The notes below the pieces were generated by a model. That model did no database searches. It worked only from the letters and a program-made list of their open reading frames with translations, and was not told where the DNA came from. This document shows, in pieces, positions 46,079 to 55,151 of a stretch of DNA of 64,000 bases (position 1 is its first letter; each line of letters opens with the position of its first letter). The DNA is from Lwoffella lincolnii (GTDB lineage: Bacteria > Pseudomonadota > Gammaproteobacteria > Pseudomonadales > Moraxellaceae). A program made the position numbers and the translations under genes. The stretch covers positions 248,001-312,000 of the forward strand of contig NZ_MUYT01000004.1 in assembly GCF_002014765.1 (NCBI RefSeq). The letters run 5' to 3'.

Positions 46079-47467
46079 ATGATGTCTGTTAGCTACCGTC
46101 ATATTTTACATCTTGCCATTCCTGTCACCTTGGCAAACATTGTCATGCCTTTACAAAGTCTGATTGACACGGCGGTGGTGGGACACATGCAAGGCAGTAG
46201 CCAATTGGCAGGCATGATGTTGGCAATTCAGCTTTTGACCTTGCTGCTCGTCAATTTTAACTTTTTACAGTATGCGTCTTCTGGTCTGACTGCCCAAGCG
46301 GTTGGTCAATATCAGTCATCTGCTCAGACAGATGCCAATTTAGATGATGATGCCACCGCCCCATCTCACCCATTAATCCCCATTTTACACAGAGCAATGT
46401 TGCTTGCCATGGTCATTGGCATGGTGGTGTTTTTGACACAACCATTGACCATCAATGTGGGACTATCTTGGCTCGGTGGCAGTGCCAGTGCGGTGATTGA
46501 AGCCAAAACGTATCTGTCAGTACGCCTATGGGGCATTGTGGCGGAGCTGATGAACTTTGTGTTTTTGGGATTTTTTGCAGGCATGGGTAAAACTCGCCAC
46601 ATGCTGTATTTACAGAGTTTTATTGCCATTAGCAACATTATATTGACTTTATTGTTGGTTTATGTATTTGACATGGGCTTGGCAGGCGTGGCATTGGGAA
46701 CAGTGATTGCTTATTGGTTGGCGGTGGGCTTGGCGTTGTATTTTATCTGTTCAGAGCTGACATTGTCATGGCGACAGCTGTGTTACTGGCGTTATGATGA
46801 GTTTGGTGGTGATAAAATGCTTAGGCTATTTTCACTCAATCGAGACATTTTTATCCGCACCTTGGTACTGACGTTAAGCTTTGCATGGATTACACGCTTA
46901 TCTGCCATGAGTGGCGATGTGGTGCTGGCGGCAAATGGGGTGTTGTTACAGATTTTAAATTTATCGGCGTTTGCCCTAGATGGCTTGGCAGTGGCAGCAG
47001 AAAATCTGTCTGGACAAAGTCATGGACAAGGCAACAAACAAAAGTTTTGGTTGGTGGTAAGAAGAACTGGCATCATGAGCCATGCTTTGGCGGTGATGTT
47101 GGTGTTATTTTGGTGGCTTGGTATTGATGCGTATCTTGACATGATGACTGACATCAATGCCGTGGCCACGTTGGCGTATGAATACCGTTGGTACGCCATC
47201 ATGTTGCCTTTGGTTGGCGTGGGTGCGTATTGGCTTGATGGCATATTTTTTGGTATGACAGCAGGCAAACAAATTCGCCAAGCGGCATTGATGGTGGCTG
47301 TGCTGTTTTTTCCGCTAAGTCTATGGCTCTATCATGCCTTTGCGGTGGCAGGCATTTGGCTGAGCGTTTGGGTATTGTTGTTATTGCGTTTGGCGGTGTT
47401 GGGTTGGTTTTTGCGTCGGTACCGTCATCACCCATTTAATAAAAAGCAAAAAACAGTAACTCAATGA
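46079..47467 (+). CDS. MATE-family efflux transporter, DinF-like
   Basis: Inner-membrane multidrug/Na+ or H+ antiporter of the MATE group, about 462 residues with twelve hydrophobic segments. Family features are YRHILHLAIPVTLANIVMPL at the N-terminus, LIDTAVVGHM, and GFFAGMGKTRHMLYLQ between repeats. The second half begins near NRDIFIRTLVLTLSFAW. The resemblance is to the DinF branch rather than NorM, judged by eye. ATGs at 46079 and 46082 fit the family start; an upstream ATG at 46025 adds a non-conserved leader. Substrate is unknown. A hairpin overlaps its stop codon. Confidence 0.9.
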   Translation: MMSVSYRHILHLAIPVTLANIVMPLQSLIDTAVVGHMQGSSQLAGMMLAIQLLTLLLVNFNFLQYASSGLTAQAVGQYQSSAQTDANLDDDATAPSHPLIPILHRAMLLAMVIGMVVFLTQPLTINVGLSWLGGSASAVIEAKTYLSVRLWGIVAELMNFVFLGFFAGMGKTRHMLYLQSFIAISNIILTLLLVYVFDMGLAGVALGTVIAYWLAVGLALYFICSELTLSWRQLCYWRYDEFGGDKMLRLFSLNRDIFIRTLVLTLSFAWITRLSAMSGDVVLAANGVLLQILNLSAFALDGLAVAAENLSGQSHGQGNKQKFWLVVRRTGIMSHALAVMLVLFWWLGIDAYLDMMTDINAVATLAYEYRWYAIMLPLVGVGAYWLDGIFFGMTAGKQIRQAALMVAVLFFPLSLWLYHAFAVAGIWLSVWVLLLLRLAVLGWFLRRYRHHPFNKKQKTVTQ

Positions 47468-47478
47468 GTGCTGTTTTT
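47449..47478 (+). terminator. Probable terminator at the MATE gene end
   Basis: AAAAACAG/CTGTTTTT arms enclose an inner ACTC/GAGT pair; the T-rich right arm follows the MATE stop codon, which lies in the loop. Stem has a mismatch. Confidence 0.6.
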
Positions 47479-47533
47479 AGACAGATGCTTATTAAGCCAA
47501 ATTTAGGGTCAATGCTTATTTGAAGCCTGTATT

Positions 47534-49309
47534 CTATTGAATAAAATACGCCACATCAAAATCCATCATCGATGTGCTGCCTGCTTTGACCATATCAGCA
47601 TGAGCGTTTATCTGTGGTAAGATGCGGGCAACAAAGTAATTTGCCAGCTTGATTTTATTGGCATAAAACTCACCGTCTTTACCATCAGTGGCCTGCACCA
47701 TCATCGCAAACATGTAAGCGTAACACAGATGGCCTGTGGCATGTAGATAATCCACCGCACAGCCATTGATTTCATCTTCTCTCTTGCCAATGTTTGATAA
47801 TACGGTGTTGGTTAAGTCTTCGATGATACTGACAGCATCTAATGTGGCTTGCCTAATGGCATGGTCAACGGTCATGCCTGCGATAAACTCACGCACTTCT
47901 GTCAAAAAACTCTGCATGTATTTACCCCCATTTTTGGCGACTTTACGCCCAAGCAAGTCCAGTGACTGAATGCCATTCGTGCCTTCATAAATCTGCGAGA
48001 TACGAGTATCACGCACGATTTGCTCCATGCCCCACTCTCGAATATAACCATGACCACCAAACACTTGTTGACAATCAACAGTGGCGGTGAATGCTTTGTC
48101 AGTTAAGAATGCCTTAGCAATCGGGGTTAATAATGCCACACGAGTCGTGGCAACTTTGGCACTTTCAGCATCTGTGCCAAACTTAGCCGTGTCTAACTGT
48201 TTGGCAACATACATGGCAAAACAGCGTGATGCTTCGCTATTGACTTTGGCGTTTAAGAGCATACGACGCACATCGGCATGATGAATGATGGGGTCAGCAG
48301 AAGTCTGTGGGCTGATGATGCCTGTATCACTGCGTCCTTGCGTGCGGTCTTTGGCATAAGCGACTGCATTTTGATACGCCAACTCTGTGCCACCCAAGCC
48401 TTGCAAACCCATGGTTACTCGTTCATAGTTCATCATCACAAACATAGATGCCAAACCTGTGTTTTCTGCACCGATAATCCAGCCTTTTGCCCCATCAAAA
48501 TTCATCACACAGGTGGCAGAAGCCTTGATGCCCATCTTATGCTCAATAGAGCCTGCCCACACATCGTTGCGCTCACCAAGACTGCCATCATCATTAACCA
48601 AAAACTTAGGCACAACAAACAATGAAATGCCTTTAGAACCTTCAGGAGCATTCGGGGTTTTTGCCAGCACCAAATGAATGATGTTATCGGTCAAATCATG
48701 CTCGCCTGCGGTGATGAAAATCTTTGTACCAGAAATGGCATAACTGCCATCATCGTTTGGCACAGCTTTGGTTTTAATGATGCCCAAATCCGTACCAGCA
48801 TGTGGCTCAGTTAGGCACATTGTCCCTGACCATTCACCAGCATACATTTTTTCTAGGTACGTTTGTTTTTGCTCTTCAGAACCTGAAGCCAACAAGCACA
48901 AGGTTGCACCAACAGTCAAGTTGGGATACAAGGCAAATGATTGGTTAACCGAAAACATCATCTCTTCAATAAGCATGGTCACCATTTTAGGAAAACCCTG
49001 TCCGCCATATGCTGGATCACCACCCAAACCTATCCACCCTGCTTCAGCATATTGCTGATAAGCTTGCTTAAACCCTGTGGGGGTGGCGACTTTGCCATCA
49101 CCCAGATACTTTGCTCCCTCTTCATCACCGTTACGATTCAGTGGCAACAGCACTTGTTGCGACAGCTTAGCCATCTCTTCTAATATCATGTTGACCGTAT
49201 CCATGTCCACATGTGCCAAATTGGCATTTTTTTGCCAAAAATTATGAGCATCAAACACATCATTTAAAATAAAACGCATGTCTTGTAATGGGGCGGTATA
49301 AATTGCCAT
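47534..49309 (-). CDS. Acyl-CoA dehydrogenase (DmdC-like, with C-terminal extension)
   Basis: A 591-residue flavoprotein that oxidises acyl-CoA to enoyl-CoA. The acyl-CoA dehydrogenase blocks are seen: GWIGLGGDPAYGGQGFPKM, the FAD/substrate block MCLTEPHAGTDLGIIKTKA, YAISGTKIFITAGEHD, and QVFGGHGYIREWGMEQIVRD. QIYEGTNGIQSLDLLGRK carries the likely catalytic Glu. An extra N-terminal helical part and a C-terminal four-helix domain make it longer than the usual ~380 residues, like the DmdC/FadE-related subgroup. AAGGA precedes ATG 49309. Chain-length preference is unknown. It stands alone on the minus strand. Confidence 0.93.
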   Translation of the reverse strand: MAIYTAPLQDMRFILNDVFDAHNFWQKNANLAHVDMDTVNMILEEMAKLSQQVLLPLNRNGDEEGAKYLGDGKVATPTGFKQAYQQYAEAGWIGLGGDPAYGGQGFPKMVTMLIEEMMFSVNQSFALYPNLTVGATLCLLASGSEEQKQTYLEKMYAGEWSGTMCLTEPHAGTDLGIIKTKAVPNDDGSYAISGTKIFITAGEHDLTDNIIHLVLAKTPNAPEGSKGISLFVVPKFLVNDDGSLGERNDVWAGSIEHKMGIKASATCVMNFDGAKGWIIGAENTGLASMFVMMNYERVTMGLQGLGGTELAYQNAVAYAKDRTQGRSDTGIISPQTSADPIIHHADVRRMLLNAKVNSEASRCFAMYVAKQLDTAKFGTDAESAKVATTRVALLTPIAKAFLTDKAFTATVDCQQVFGGHGYIREWGMEQIVRDTRISQIYEGTNGIQSLDLLGRKVAKNGGKYMQSFLTEVREFIAGMTVDHAIRQATLDAVSIIEDLTNTVLSNIGKREDEINGCAVDYLHATGHLCYAYMFAMMVQATDGKDGEFYANKIKLANYFVARILPQINAHADMVKAGSTSMMDFDVAYFIQ

Positions 49310-49454
49310 CACCTATCCTTCCCTTCCTAATCAGCACATCAGTACAATAAATCTTAAAAATCAGTTAAAAAATTATTTAAATAATAAAACTTAAACAACA
49401 TCAATTCAACAGTTAAGATAACCAGTCAATTAACATTGCACAAGTCAGCAAATC

Positions 49455-51200
49455 TTACTTACAAGTCACAGAGTGATTTTTGTGTGGCTGTTTTTTGTTT
49501 GGCTGTTTTTTGTCGCTATTTTTGTGTCCTAGGTGAGCGGTAATAAATTCAATCGCTTGTTGATATTGCATCGGCTTGCCATAATAATAGCCTTGGGCAA
49601 AGTCACAACCCAACTGTTGCATCAGCTCACTTTGCTCTTTGGTTTCCACACCCTCAACCACGGTTTTAAGCCCCAGTCTTTTTGCTAAACTGATGATGGT
49701 TTCAACGATGTGCTGTTGTACAATATTATTTTTGATGTGATTGATAAACGATTTATCAATCTTTAGATAATCAAATTCATATTGTTGCAGATAATTAAGT
49801 GACGCATAACCTGTGCCAAAATCATCAAGCAAGATTAAAATGCCCATCTCCTTAATGGCTTGAATGGCATCTTGTACCGTTTGACGATGGTGCATGAGCG
49901 TCATTTCGGTGATTTCGATGTGCAGACAATGACGATTGATGGTGTGCTTAGCAAGCAACTCTCGTAAAAAAGGCAATAATCCTGCGTGTGTTAATTCACT
50001 GGCTTCTGCATTAATCGCCACAGAAATGTCATGAAAGCCCATTTCTCTCCAACGCTGTAAATCTTGGCAGACCTGCTCTGCCATTTGGGTAAACAGCTCA
50101 AAGGTAAGCTTATGCTCAATGATGCCTGTTAAAAAATCAATGGGACACACCATGCCCCGTGTGGGGTGTTGCCAACGTACCAAGGCTTCAAAACCCACAA
50201 TGCGTCCATCTTTAAGGCGAACTTTCGGCTGATAAAATGGGGAAAACTGACGAGTATCTAACGCTTGCCTTAGCTCATTTTCTAATCTTAAATCATCTTG
50301 CGACAGCACGTTGATGCGTTTATCAAACCAATGCACATCACCACCACCATGAAGCTTAACATGGTGCATGGCTTTTTCAGCATTTTCAATCAGCAAATCA
50401 ATTTGATTGCCTTGTTTGGGATAATGGCTCACCCCAACCGAATACCTTAAATAAACCACATCTTCATCAATCAAATACGGCAATTCACACAACTGCATCA
50501 ATTTGTCTAACGACTGACGCACCCTTTGTGCGTCATTAACTTCAAACAACAAGGCAAAATCATCACCCCCAAAACGGGCAAACAGCTTTAAACCCACCAA
50601 ATGCAAATCTGTTACCCGTTTAACAAAATCTGTCAATAGCTTTTGGCATTGCTCCTTGGTCAAAGTGCTTTGGTATAAACGATATCGGTCAATGTTGAGA
50701 CGAACCAACACCAACTCTTTGACCGTGGTGAGTAAGAGGTCATTGGCTTGTATCAAAAAAAATTGACGGTTGGGAATTTTGGTTGATGGGTCATGACTTA
50801 ACACGCCAGCCGTGAGTTCTGATTTTGCTTTAATCTTCACATCTTGAAATTTCCCAACATAATACAACTCACCCTCTATGACCTCAGAATAAATCGCCAC
50901 CTGCAATACCATGCGATGTTGACTGTGGGTAAAAAAGCCCATCTCCCCTTTAAATTCACCCGTATTTAACAAACTGTCATATATCTTGCTTATCATCTCT
51001 TGCAATTCTGGCAATAAATATGGCAACTCATAAATGCTAAAAGGTCGAGCCAGCACATAGTTTTCACTGATGCCAAGGGTATGTGTGAAAGTTTGGTTAA
51101 CATACAGATAGCGAAACTGGCTGTCCAAGATAAACATGCCCAGCTGAGTATGGGTAATGAGTTTGAGCAATAAGGCATCTTTTACTGTTTTTTCAATCAT
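49455..51200 (-). CDS. PAS-GGDEF-EAL protein, probable c-di-GMP phosphodiesterase
   Basis: A 581-residue signalling protein: PAS sensor (about 15-125), GGDEF domain (about 140-300) and EAL domain (about 315-570). The GGDEF site reads FGGDDFALLF, one residue off the consensus, so cyclase activity is uncertain. The EAL site looks complete: FEALVRWQHP, INAEASEL, HIEITE, LDDFGTGYASLNYL, LKIDKSF and VVEGVE. Phosphodiesterase activity is therefore likely. No membrane segment is seen, so it is cytosolic. Its ATG at 51200 overlaps the rsmE stop (ATGA). The C-terminus is Lys/Gln/Asn-rich with a pentapeptide duplication. Confidence 0.92.
   Translation of the reverse strand: MIEKTVKDALLLKLITHTQLGMFILDSQFRYLYVNQTFTHTLGISENYVLARPFSIYELPYLLPELQEMISKIYDSLLNTGEFKGEMGFFTHSQHRMVLQVAIYSEVIEGELYYVGKFQDVKIKAKSELTAGVLSHDPSTKIPNRQFFLIQANDLLLTTVKELVLVRLNIDRYRLYQSTLTKEQCQKLLTDFVKRVTDLHLVGLKLFARFGGDDFALLFEVNDAQRVRQSLDKLMQLCELPYLIDEDVVYLRYSVGVSHYPKQGNQIDLLIENAEKAMHHVKLHGGGDVHWFDKRINVLSQDDLRLENELRQALDTRQFSPFYQPKVRLKDGRIVGFEALVRWQHPTRGMVCPIDFLTGIIEHKLTFELFTQMAEQVCQDLQRWREMGFHDISVAINAEASELTHAGLLPFLRELLAKHTINRHCLHIEITEMTLMHHRQTVQDAIQAIKEMGILILLDDFGTGYASLNYLQQYEFDYLKIDKSFINHIKNNIVQQHIVETIISLAKRLGLKTVVEGVETKEQSELMQQLGCDFAQGYYYGKPMQYQQAIEFITAHLGHKNSDKKQPNKKQPHKNHSVTCK
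49485..49514. repeat. 15-bp repeat x2 near the 3' end of the EAL gene
   Basis: Two 15-bp copies of tggctgttttttgt(t/c) encode KKQPN/KKQPH in the disordered C-terminal tail. Confidence 0.85.
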
Positions 51201-52210
51201 AAAACACACTCATTATTAAGACACTGAGACTGATACAGTGCCTGCAAGCTTGCCAATGCCACCACTGGGGCGGTTTCTGTCCTTAGCACACGCTCACCAA
51301 TCTGCCATGCTTGCCAACCTGTTGCCAATGCTTGTTTTTGTTCTGCCAAACTTACCCCCCCTTCTCCACCAATCAGCAATTCAATGGTTGGTTTGACATG
51401 GTTTTTGACATGGCTTTTGATATGATTAAGCACAGTCAGCAACCCTTTTGCTCGAATATCCACACCAGCATTATCAACATTTGGCACACTTAGCATCAGC
51501 TTGATATGTTCTGATTTTAAAAAGTTCATGCCATCATTGTCAGTATCAGTCGGAGTTATGAGCATACTGGTGGGCATGCTTGGCATCAATAATCTCTGAT
51601 AATAAGGCTCATCAATCAATCGTGCCACGCTGTTACTCACCTTGATACTGTGCTTGTCATTTGTATTGTGCTTGTCATTGCTAACATCAGCAGATGATGA
51701 CAAATAATCAGCAATGGGCATGGGAGCAAGCAACAAAGGTGGACGATTCAGACCACACTGCTCACAAGCACTGATGGCAATTTGTTGCCAATGTGCCAGT
51801 TTTTTATCCACTTGTTGGCTCTTAAGATGCACCTCACCATGATGACTGCTGAGTAATTGAATGGCAACCACGCCAAGCTCAGTGGCTTTTTGAATGGCAT
51901 AATCCATGCGATCACCACGACTCATCACCAAAGCCAGTTTGGCATGTATATTAGCCTCTCTGTCAACCTTATCAAACCCTTGCAACGTAACTTGAGCAGA
52001 TTTTTTATCAATATGACTTAAACATACTTGATATTCACCGCCCAAACCATCAAATAACACACCAACATCGCCCACTTTTGCTCGCAACACTTGACACCAA
52101 TGATGACAGATGTCCATTGGTAAATCCACGTCATCACCTACTTTTAATGAATATAGCATCGGATAAACAGCCACATCATCTGACTGATAAGAATAAAAAA
52201 AACGTCGCAC
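51197..52210 (-). CDS. rsmE: 16S rRNA (uracil-1498-N3)-methyltransferase with insertion
   Basis: Methylates U1498 of 16S rRNA using SAM; SPOUT superfamily. The GTG at 52210 gives the family start RRFFYSYQ; the frame is open six codons upstream to a TTG. The N-terminal PUA-like part has CHHWCQVLRAKVGD. The catalytic part has MSRGDRMDYAIQKATELGV, ISACEQCGLNRPP, then the knot block LLIGGEGGVSLAEQ, GERVLRTETAPVVAL. Between residues of about 180 and 275 lies a low-complexity insertion (DKHNTNDKH, HIKSHVKNHVKP) absent from the 243-residue E. coli enzyme. The stop overlaps the PAS-GGDEF-EAL start. Confidence 0.93.
   Translation of the reverse strand: MRRFFYSYQSDDVAVYPMLYSLKVGDDVDLPMDICHHWCQVLRAKVGDVGVLFDGLGGEYQVCLSHIDKKSAQVTLQGFDKVDREANIHAKLALVMSRGDRMDYAIQKATELGVVAIQLLSSHHGEVHLKSQQVDKKLAHWQQIAISACEQCGLNRPPLLLAPMPIADYLSSSADVSNDKHNTNDKHSIKVSNSVARLIDEPYYQRLLMPSMPTSMLITPTDTDNDGMNFLKSEHIKLMLSVPNVDNAGVDIRAKGLLTVLNHIKSHVKNHVKPTIELLIGGEGGVSLAEQKQALATGWQAWQIGERVLRTETAPVVALASLQALYQSQCLNNECVL
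51392..51427. repeat. 12-bp tandem repeat x3 in rsmE
   Basis: Three 12-bp units (tttgacatggtt and variants) encode the HIKS-HVKN-HVKP series in the rsmE insertion. Confidence 0.8.
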
Positions 52211-52507
52211 GGTACAGTCTCGATACAATAATTAATAAGATAACTACAAATTAGATAACCAATGAGAGAAATAATAAGACATTAACCATTAAATTGGCAT
52301 CAAAATAAATTGGCATGAAAAGGTTAAAAGCACTGTTTTTAAAAACACTGTTTTTAAATATTAAATATGCTGTTAACAGCACAAGGTTAAGTACAGTGTT
52401 AAGTGTTAACAATGCCATTTAAGGACAATTCGCCTTGATGAGTGAGAGTCTCAATGAGACCATCATTAATGAAACCATAAAATAACCACCATCATATAAG
52501 GATTTTT

Positions 52508-53056
52508 ATGAATCAGCAACCAAACTTAAAAAAACAACCCACAATTGACCACACAACCGACCACATCACTGGCAAACCAATGAATGACAATCCATTTATG
52601 TCTGTCAATCCCACACCAAACCATCTGTCCCATCAGTCAGTTGCTCAGCATTCATCTTATGGTACGGATTTGTCTGACTTAATCAAACTGAATCACTTAA
52701 CGTATTTTTTGTACGTTTTGAGCTATTTTACCGCAGGGTTATTATGGGTTGTGCCAATCATCATCAATTACCTTAAACGAGATAAGGCTTCTGGCACGTG
52801 GCTTGCCACACATTTTGATTGGCAGATTAAGACGTTTTGGTATGGGCTAATTTATGGTGTGGTTGCCATTGTTGTGATGTTGTTATCTTTTGTGGGCGGA
52901 TTTGCCACCATATTTACCGAGAATGTCAATATTGGGGTGGGTTCAGGGCTGTTATTCATTGTTGGTTTTTTATTACTGGTGTTTGCAGTGCTGTGGCATT
53001 TATATCGCATCATCAGAGGCTGGGTTGCGTTGTCAAATAATCAGCCTGTGCCATGA
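52508..53056 (+). CDS. DUF4870-like membrane protein
   Basis: A 182-residue protein with a 60-residue hydrophilic N-terminus rich in N, H and P. A DUF4870-like region follows with three hydrophobic segments (about 70-92, 111-137 and 145-167). Between segments one and two lies INYLKRDKASGTWLATHFDWQIKTFWYG, which resembles the conserved cytoplasmic loop of that family. Function is unknown. ATAAGGA precedes the ATG. The upstream gap (52211-52507) has repeats of aaaaacactgttttt and no gene. Confidence 0.75.
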   Translation: MNQQPNLKKQPTIDHTTDHITGKPMNDNPFMSVNPTPNHLSHQSVAQHSSYGTDLSDLIKLNHLTYFLYVLSYFTAGLLWVVPIIINYLKRDKASGTWLATHFDWQIKTFWYGLIYGVVAIVVMLLSFVGGFATIFTENVNIGVGSGLLFIVGFLLLVFAVLWHLYRIIRGWVALSNNQPVP

Positions 53057-53105
53057 TAATTTATTGGATAAATATGTTGGATAAGTTAGATAAATATGTA
53101 TGAGT

Positions 53106-53133
53106 TTGCGATAAAAGGTGATGATGGTATAAT
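53106..53133 (+). promoter_or_regulatory. Sigma70-type promoter upstream of pyrD
   Basis: TTGCGA (53106-53111) and a perfect TATAAT (53128-53133) are separated by 16 bp. This is the best promoter pair seen in the window. It would give a 5' leader of about 115 nt that contains the C11 tract. Confidence 0.55.
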
Positions 53134-53226
53134 CTTAATGTCTGTGATGCGAACATTTTTGACATCATTGTTTCTGCCATTAATTGTTTCTGCCATTATT
53201 TTTTTCTTAATGTTGACTGATTGATA

Positions 53227-53237
53227 CCCCCCCCCCC
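53227..53237 (+). repeat. Poly-C tract (11 C) before pyrD
   Basis: Eleven consecutive C, the longest homopolymer in the window, ending 20 bp before the pyrD ATG. TTGACT (53213) and TTGATA (53221) lie just upstream, but no good -10 follows at proper spacing. Confidence 0.97.
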
Positions 53238-53257
53238 ATAGGCTACAGGTTGCTACC

Positions 53258-54316
53258 ATGTCTTATGCGTTTTTACGTCCTGTGTTGTTTGGCATAGAAC
53301 CTGAACGGGCTCATGACCTAACCTTGTCATTACTTAATAAAGCCCATCATGCCAAGCTGTTGGGTTTTGGCTCACCCAGTCAATCCATACCTGTGCGTTG
53401 TATGGGCATGCACTTTGATAATCCTGTGGGCTTGGCAGCAGGATTGGATAAGAATGGGGCTTATATCGATGCCTTGGGAGAATTGGGTTTTGGTTTCATT
53501 GAAATTGGCACAGTAACGCCAAGACCACAAGCAGGCAATGAAAAGCCCAGGCTATTTCGTCTCAAAGATGCTCATGGCATTATCAACCGCATGGGATTTA
53601 ACAACCTTGGTGTGGATAATTTGGTGAATAATGTCAAGCGATGTAAATATAAAGGGATAATCGGCATCAACATCGGTAAAAACGCCACCACCCCAGTTGA
53701 GCAAGCCGTTGATGACTATTTGTATTGTCTTGAACGAGTCTATGCACACGCATCTTATATCACTGTCAACATTTCATCTCCCAATACCAAAAATTTACGC
53801 ACCCTACAATCAGGTGATGCCTTATCTTATCTGTTATACGACCTAAAAAACCGTCAAAGCCAGTTGGCAAGCGAATACGGTTTTTATGTGCCATTGGTGC
53901 TTAAAGTTGCCCCAGATTTATCAGCAGATGAAGTCATTTTCATTGCCAAGCAATTGATTGATTTTGAGGTTGATGGATTGATTGCCACCAACACCACCGT
54001 CAGCCGAGTTGGGGTGGAAGATTTGCCGTTTGGGCAAGAGACTGGCGGTTTATCTGGACGACCCATCAGCCATCTCAGCACGGTGATATTACAGCAGTTT
54101 GCTGATATTTTACAAAACCAAGTTGCCATCATTGGTGTTGGTGGCATTGATAGTGGGGATAAAGCCATACGCAAACTGCAAGCAGGGGCAAACCTTATTC
54201 AGCTTTACTCTGGACTTGTCTATCAAGGACCGCATCTTATTCACGACTGCTTAGCATCGATTGGCGGTTATTTTGATGTGTTGTCATTGACAGACACATC
54301 ATCAACTGATGGGTGA
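53258..54316 (+). CDS. pyrD: Dihydroorotate dehydrogenase (quinone), class 2
   Basis: Fourth step of pyrimidine synthesis: dihydroorotate to orotate with electron transfer to quinone at the inner membrane. The 352-residue protein has the class 2 N-terminal amphipathic part (LRPVLFGIEPERAHDLTLSLL). It also has NPVGLAAGLDKNGAYIDALG (FMN/substrate), NRMGFNNLG, the catalytic-Ser block VNISSPNTKNLR, LKVAPDLS, TNTTVSR and IGVGGIDSG. The leader contains a C11 tract that may affect expression. The TGA stop is the first base triplet of a 16-bp tandem repeat leading to cvpA. Confidence 0.97.
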   Translation: MSYAFLRPVLFGIEPERAHDLTLSLLNKAHHAKLLGFGSPSQSIPVRCMGMHFDNPVGLAAGLDKNGAYIDALGELGFGFIEIGTVTPRPQAGNEKPRLFRLKDAHGIINRMGFNNLGVDNLVNNVKRCKYKGIIGINIGKNATTPVEQAVDDYLYCLERVYAHASYITVNISSPNTKNLRTLQSGDALSYLLYDLKNRQSQLASEYGFYVPLVLKVAPDLSADEVIFIAKQLIDFEVDGLIATNTTVSRVGVEDLPFGQETGGLSGRPISHLSTVILQQFADILQNQVAIIGVGGIDSGDKAIRKLQAGANLIQLYSGLVYQGPHLIHDCLASIGGYFDVLSLTDTSSTDG

Positions 54317-54361
54317 TGCACTTTATGGTTGATGCACTTTATGGTTGATACACTTTATGGT
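54314..54361. repeat. 16-bp tandem repeat x3 from the pyrD stop to cvpA
   Basis: Three units of tgatgcactttatggt (the third with one change). The first three bases of unit 1 are the pyrD TGA; the array ends 12 bp before the cvpA ATG, so copy number sets the spacing between the genes. Confidence 0.92.
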
Positions 54362-54373
54362 TGATAGATTGTG

Positions 54374-54925
54374 ATGACCATGACACTGATGACCACTTTT
54401 GGTGGTTTTGACTTTATTATTTTGCTGAGTGTGGCGCTGGGTCTTTGGCGTGGCTTTCGCTTGGGATTGGTAAAGACAGTCATCGGCTTATTGGGTTGGT
54501 TATTTGCCCTGATTGCTGGCAGTCGCATGGCATTTGAATTTGCCCCCTTGATGTCAAAAATGGTGGCTGAGCCAAACTTACAGCTTGGGCTTGCCTTTTT
54601 GGTGATTGTGCTGATGGTGCTGACCTTGGTGCATGTGGCGGGTTATCTGATTACCCATGCGATACACAGCTTGCGACTTGGACTGCTCGATAAAATGCTT
54701 GGCGGTGCGGTGGGTGGGGCAAAAAACCTATTGATTGTCCTTGTGGTACTTAATGTAACTGCTCCTTTATTACAATACCTACCTTGGTGGTCAACGTCTA
54801 AATTGACACAATCGTTAATGCCTTATGCTCCGATTGCCACAGTATTAACGCAACAGATGGCTGGTAAAACCTATGATTACTTAACAGAAAACAACAGCAG
54901 ACAGGATTTATCTGATGTGAATTAG
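54374..54925 (+). CDS. cvpA: CvpA family membrane protein
   Basis: A 183-residue inner-membrane protein of the colicin V production family, with four hydrophobic segments (about 10-28, 30-48, 66-88 and 107-128). The family pattern FDFIILLSVALGLWRGFRLGLVKTV at the N-terminus is clear. In E. coli cvpA lies directly upstream of purF, and the same order is kept here. The start could be GTG 54371, ATG 54374 or ATG 54380. The exact biochemical role is unknown; in enterics it is tied to envelope stress and bile resistance. Confidence 0.92.
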   Translation: MTMTLMTTFGGFDFIILLSVALGLWRGFRLGLVKTVIGLLGWLFALIAGSRMAFEFAPLMSKMVAEPNLQLGLAFLVIVLMVLTLVHVAGYLITHAIHSLRLGLLDKMLGGAVGGAKNLLIVLVVLNVTAPLLQYLPWWSTSKLTQSLMPYAPIATVLTQQMAGKTYDYLTENNSRQDLSDVN

Positions 54926-54938
54926 CCTGTCTTTTTTT
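54899..54938 (+). terminator. Possible terminator at the cvpA end
   Basis: AGACAGG/CCTGTCT arms (7 bp) with a 20-nt loop span the cvpA stop and are followed by a T-rich tract. The large loop lowers confidence; purF begins 214 bp further on. Confidence 0.4.
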
Positions 54939-55151
54939 GTTTTTACGATTTTTTTCGATGCTTTTCTTTGTGATGCGTTTAAGTCAGATTTGTCTGTTTA
55001 TGATAAATTTGTTCAATCATTGAATGAAATTCATCATAATCCCATCATTCATTGAAATTGACCATATTAGCCCAATATTCAATATTTATTGTTTTCTTAG
55101 TATAAAAATATTGAGTATAAAAAATGGTCAATCACTTACTTGAGGTCCTAT

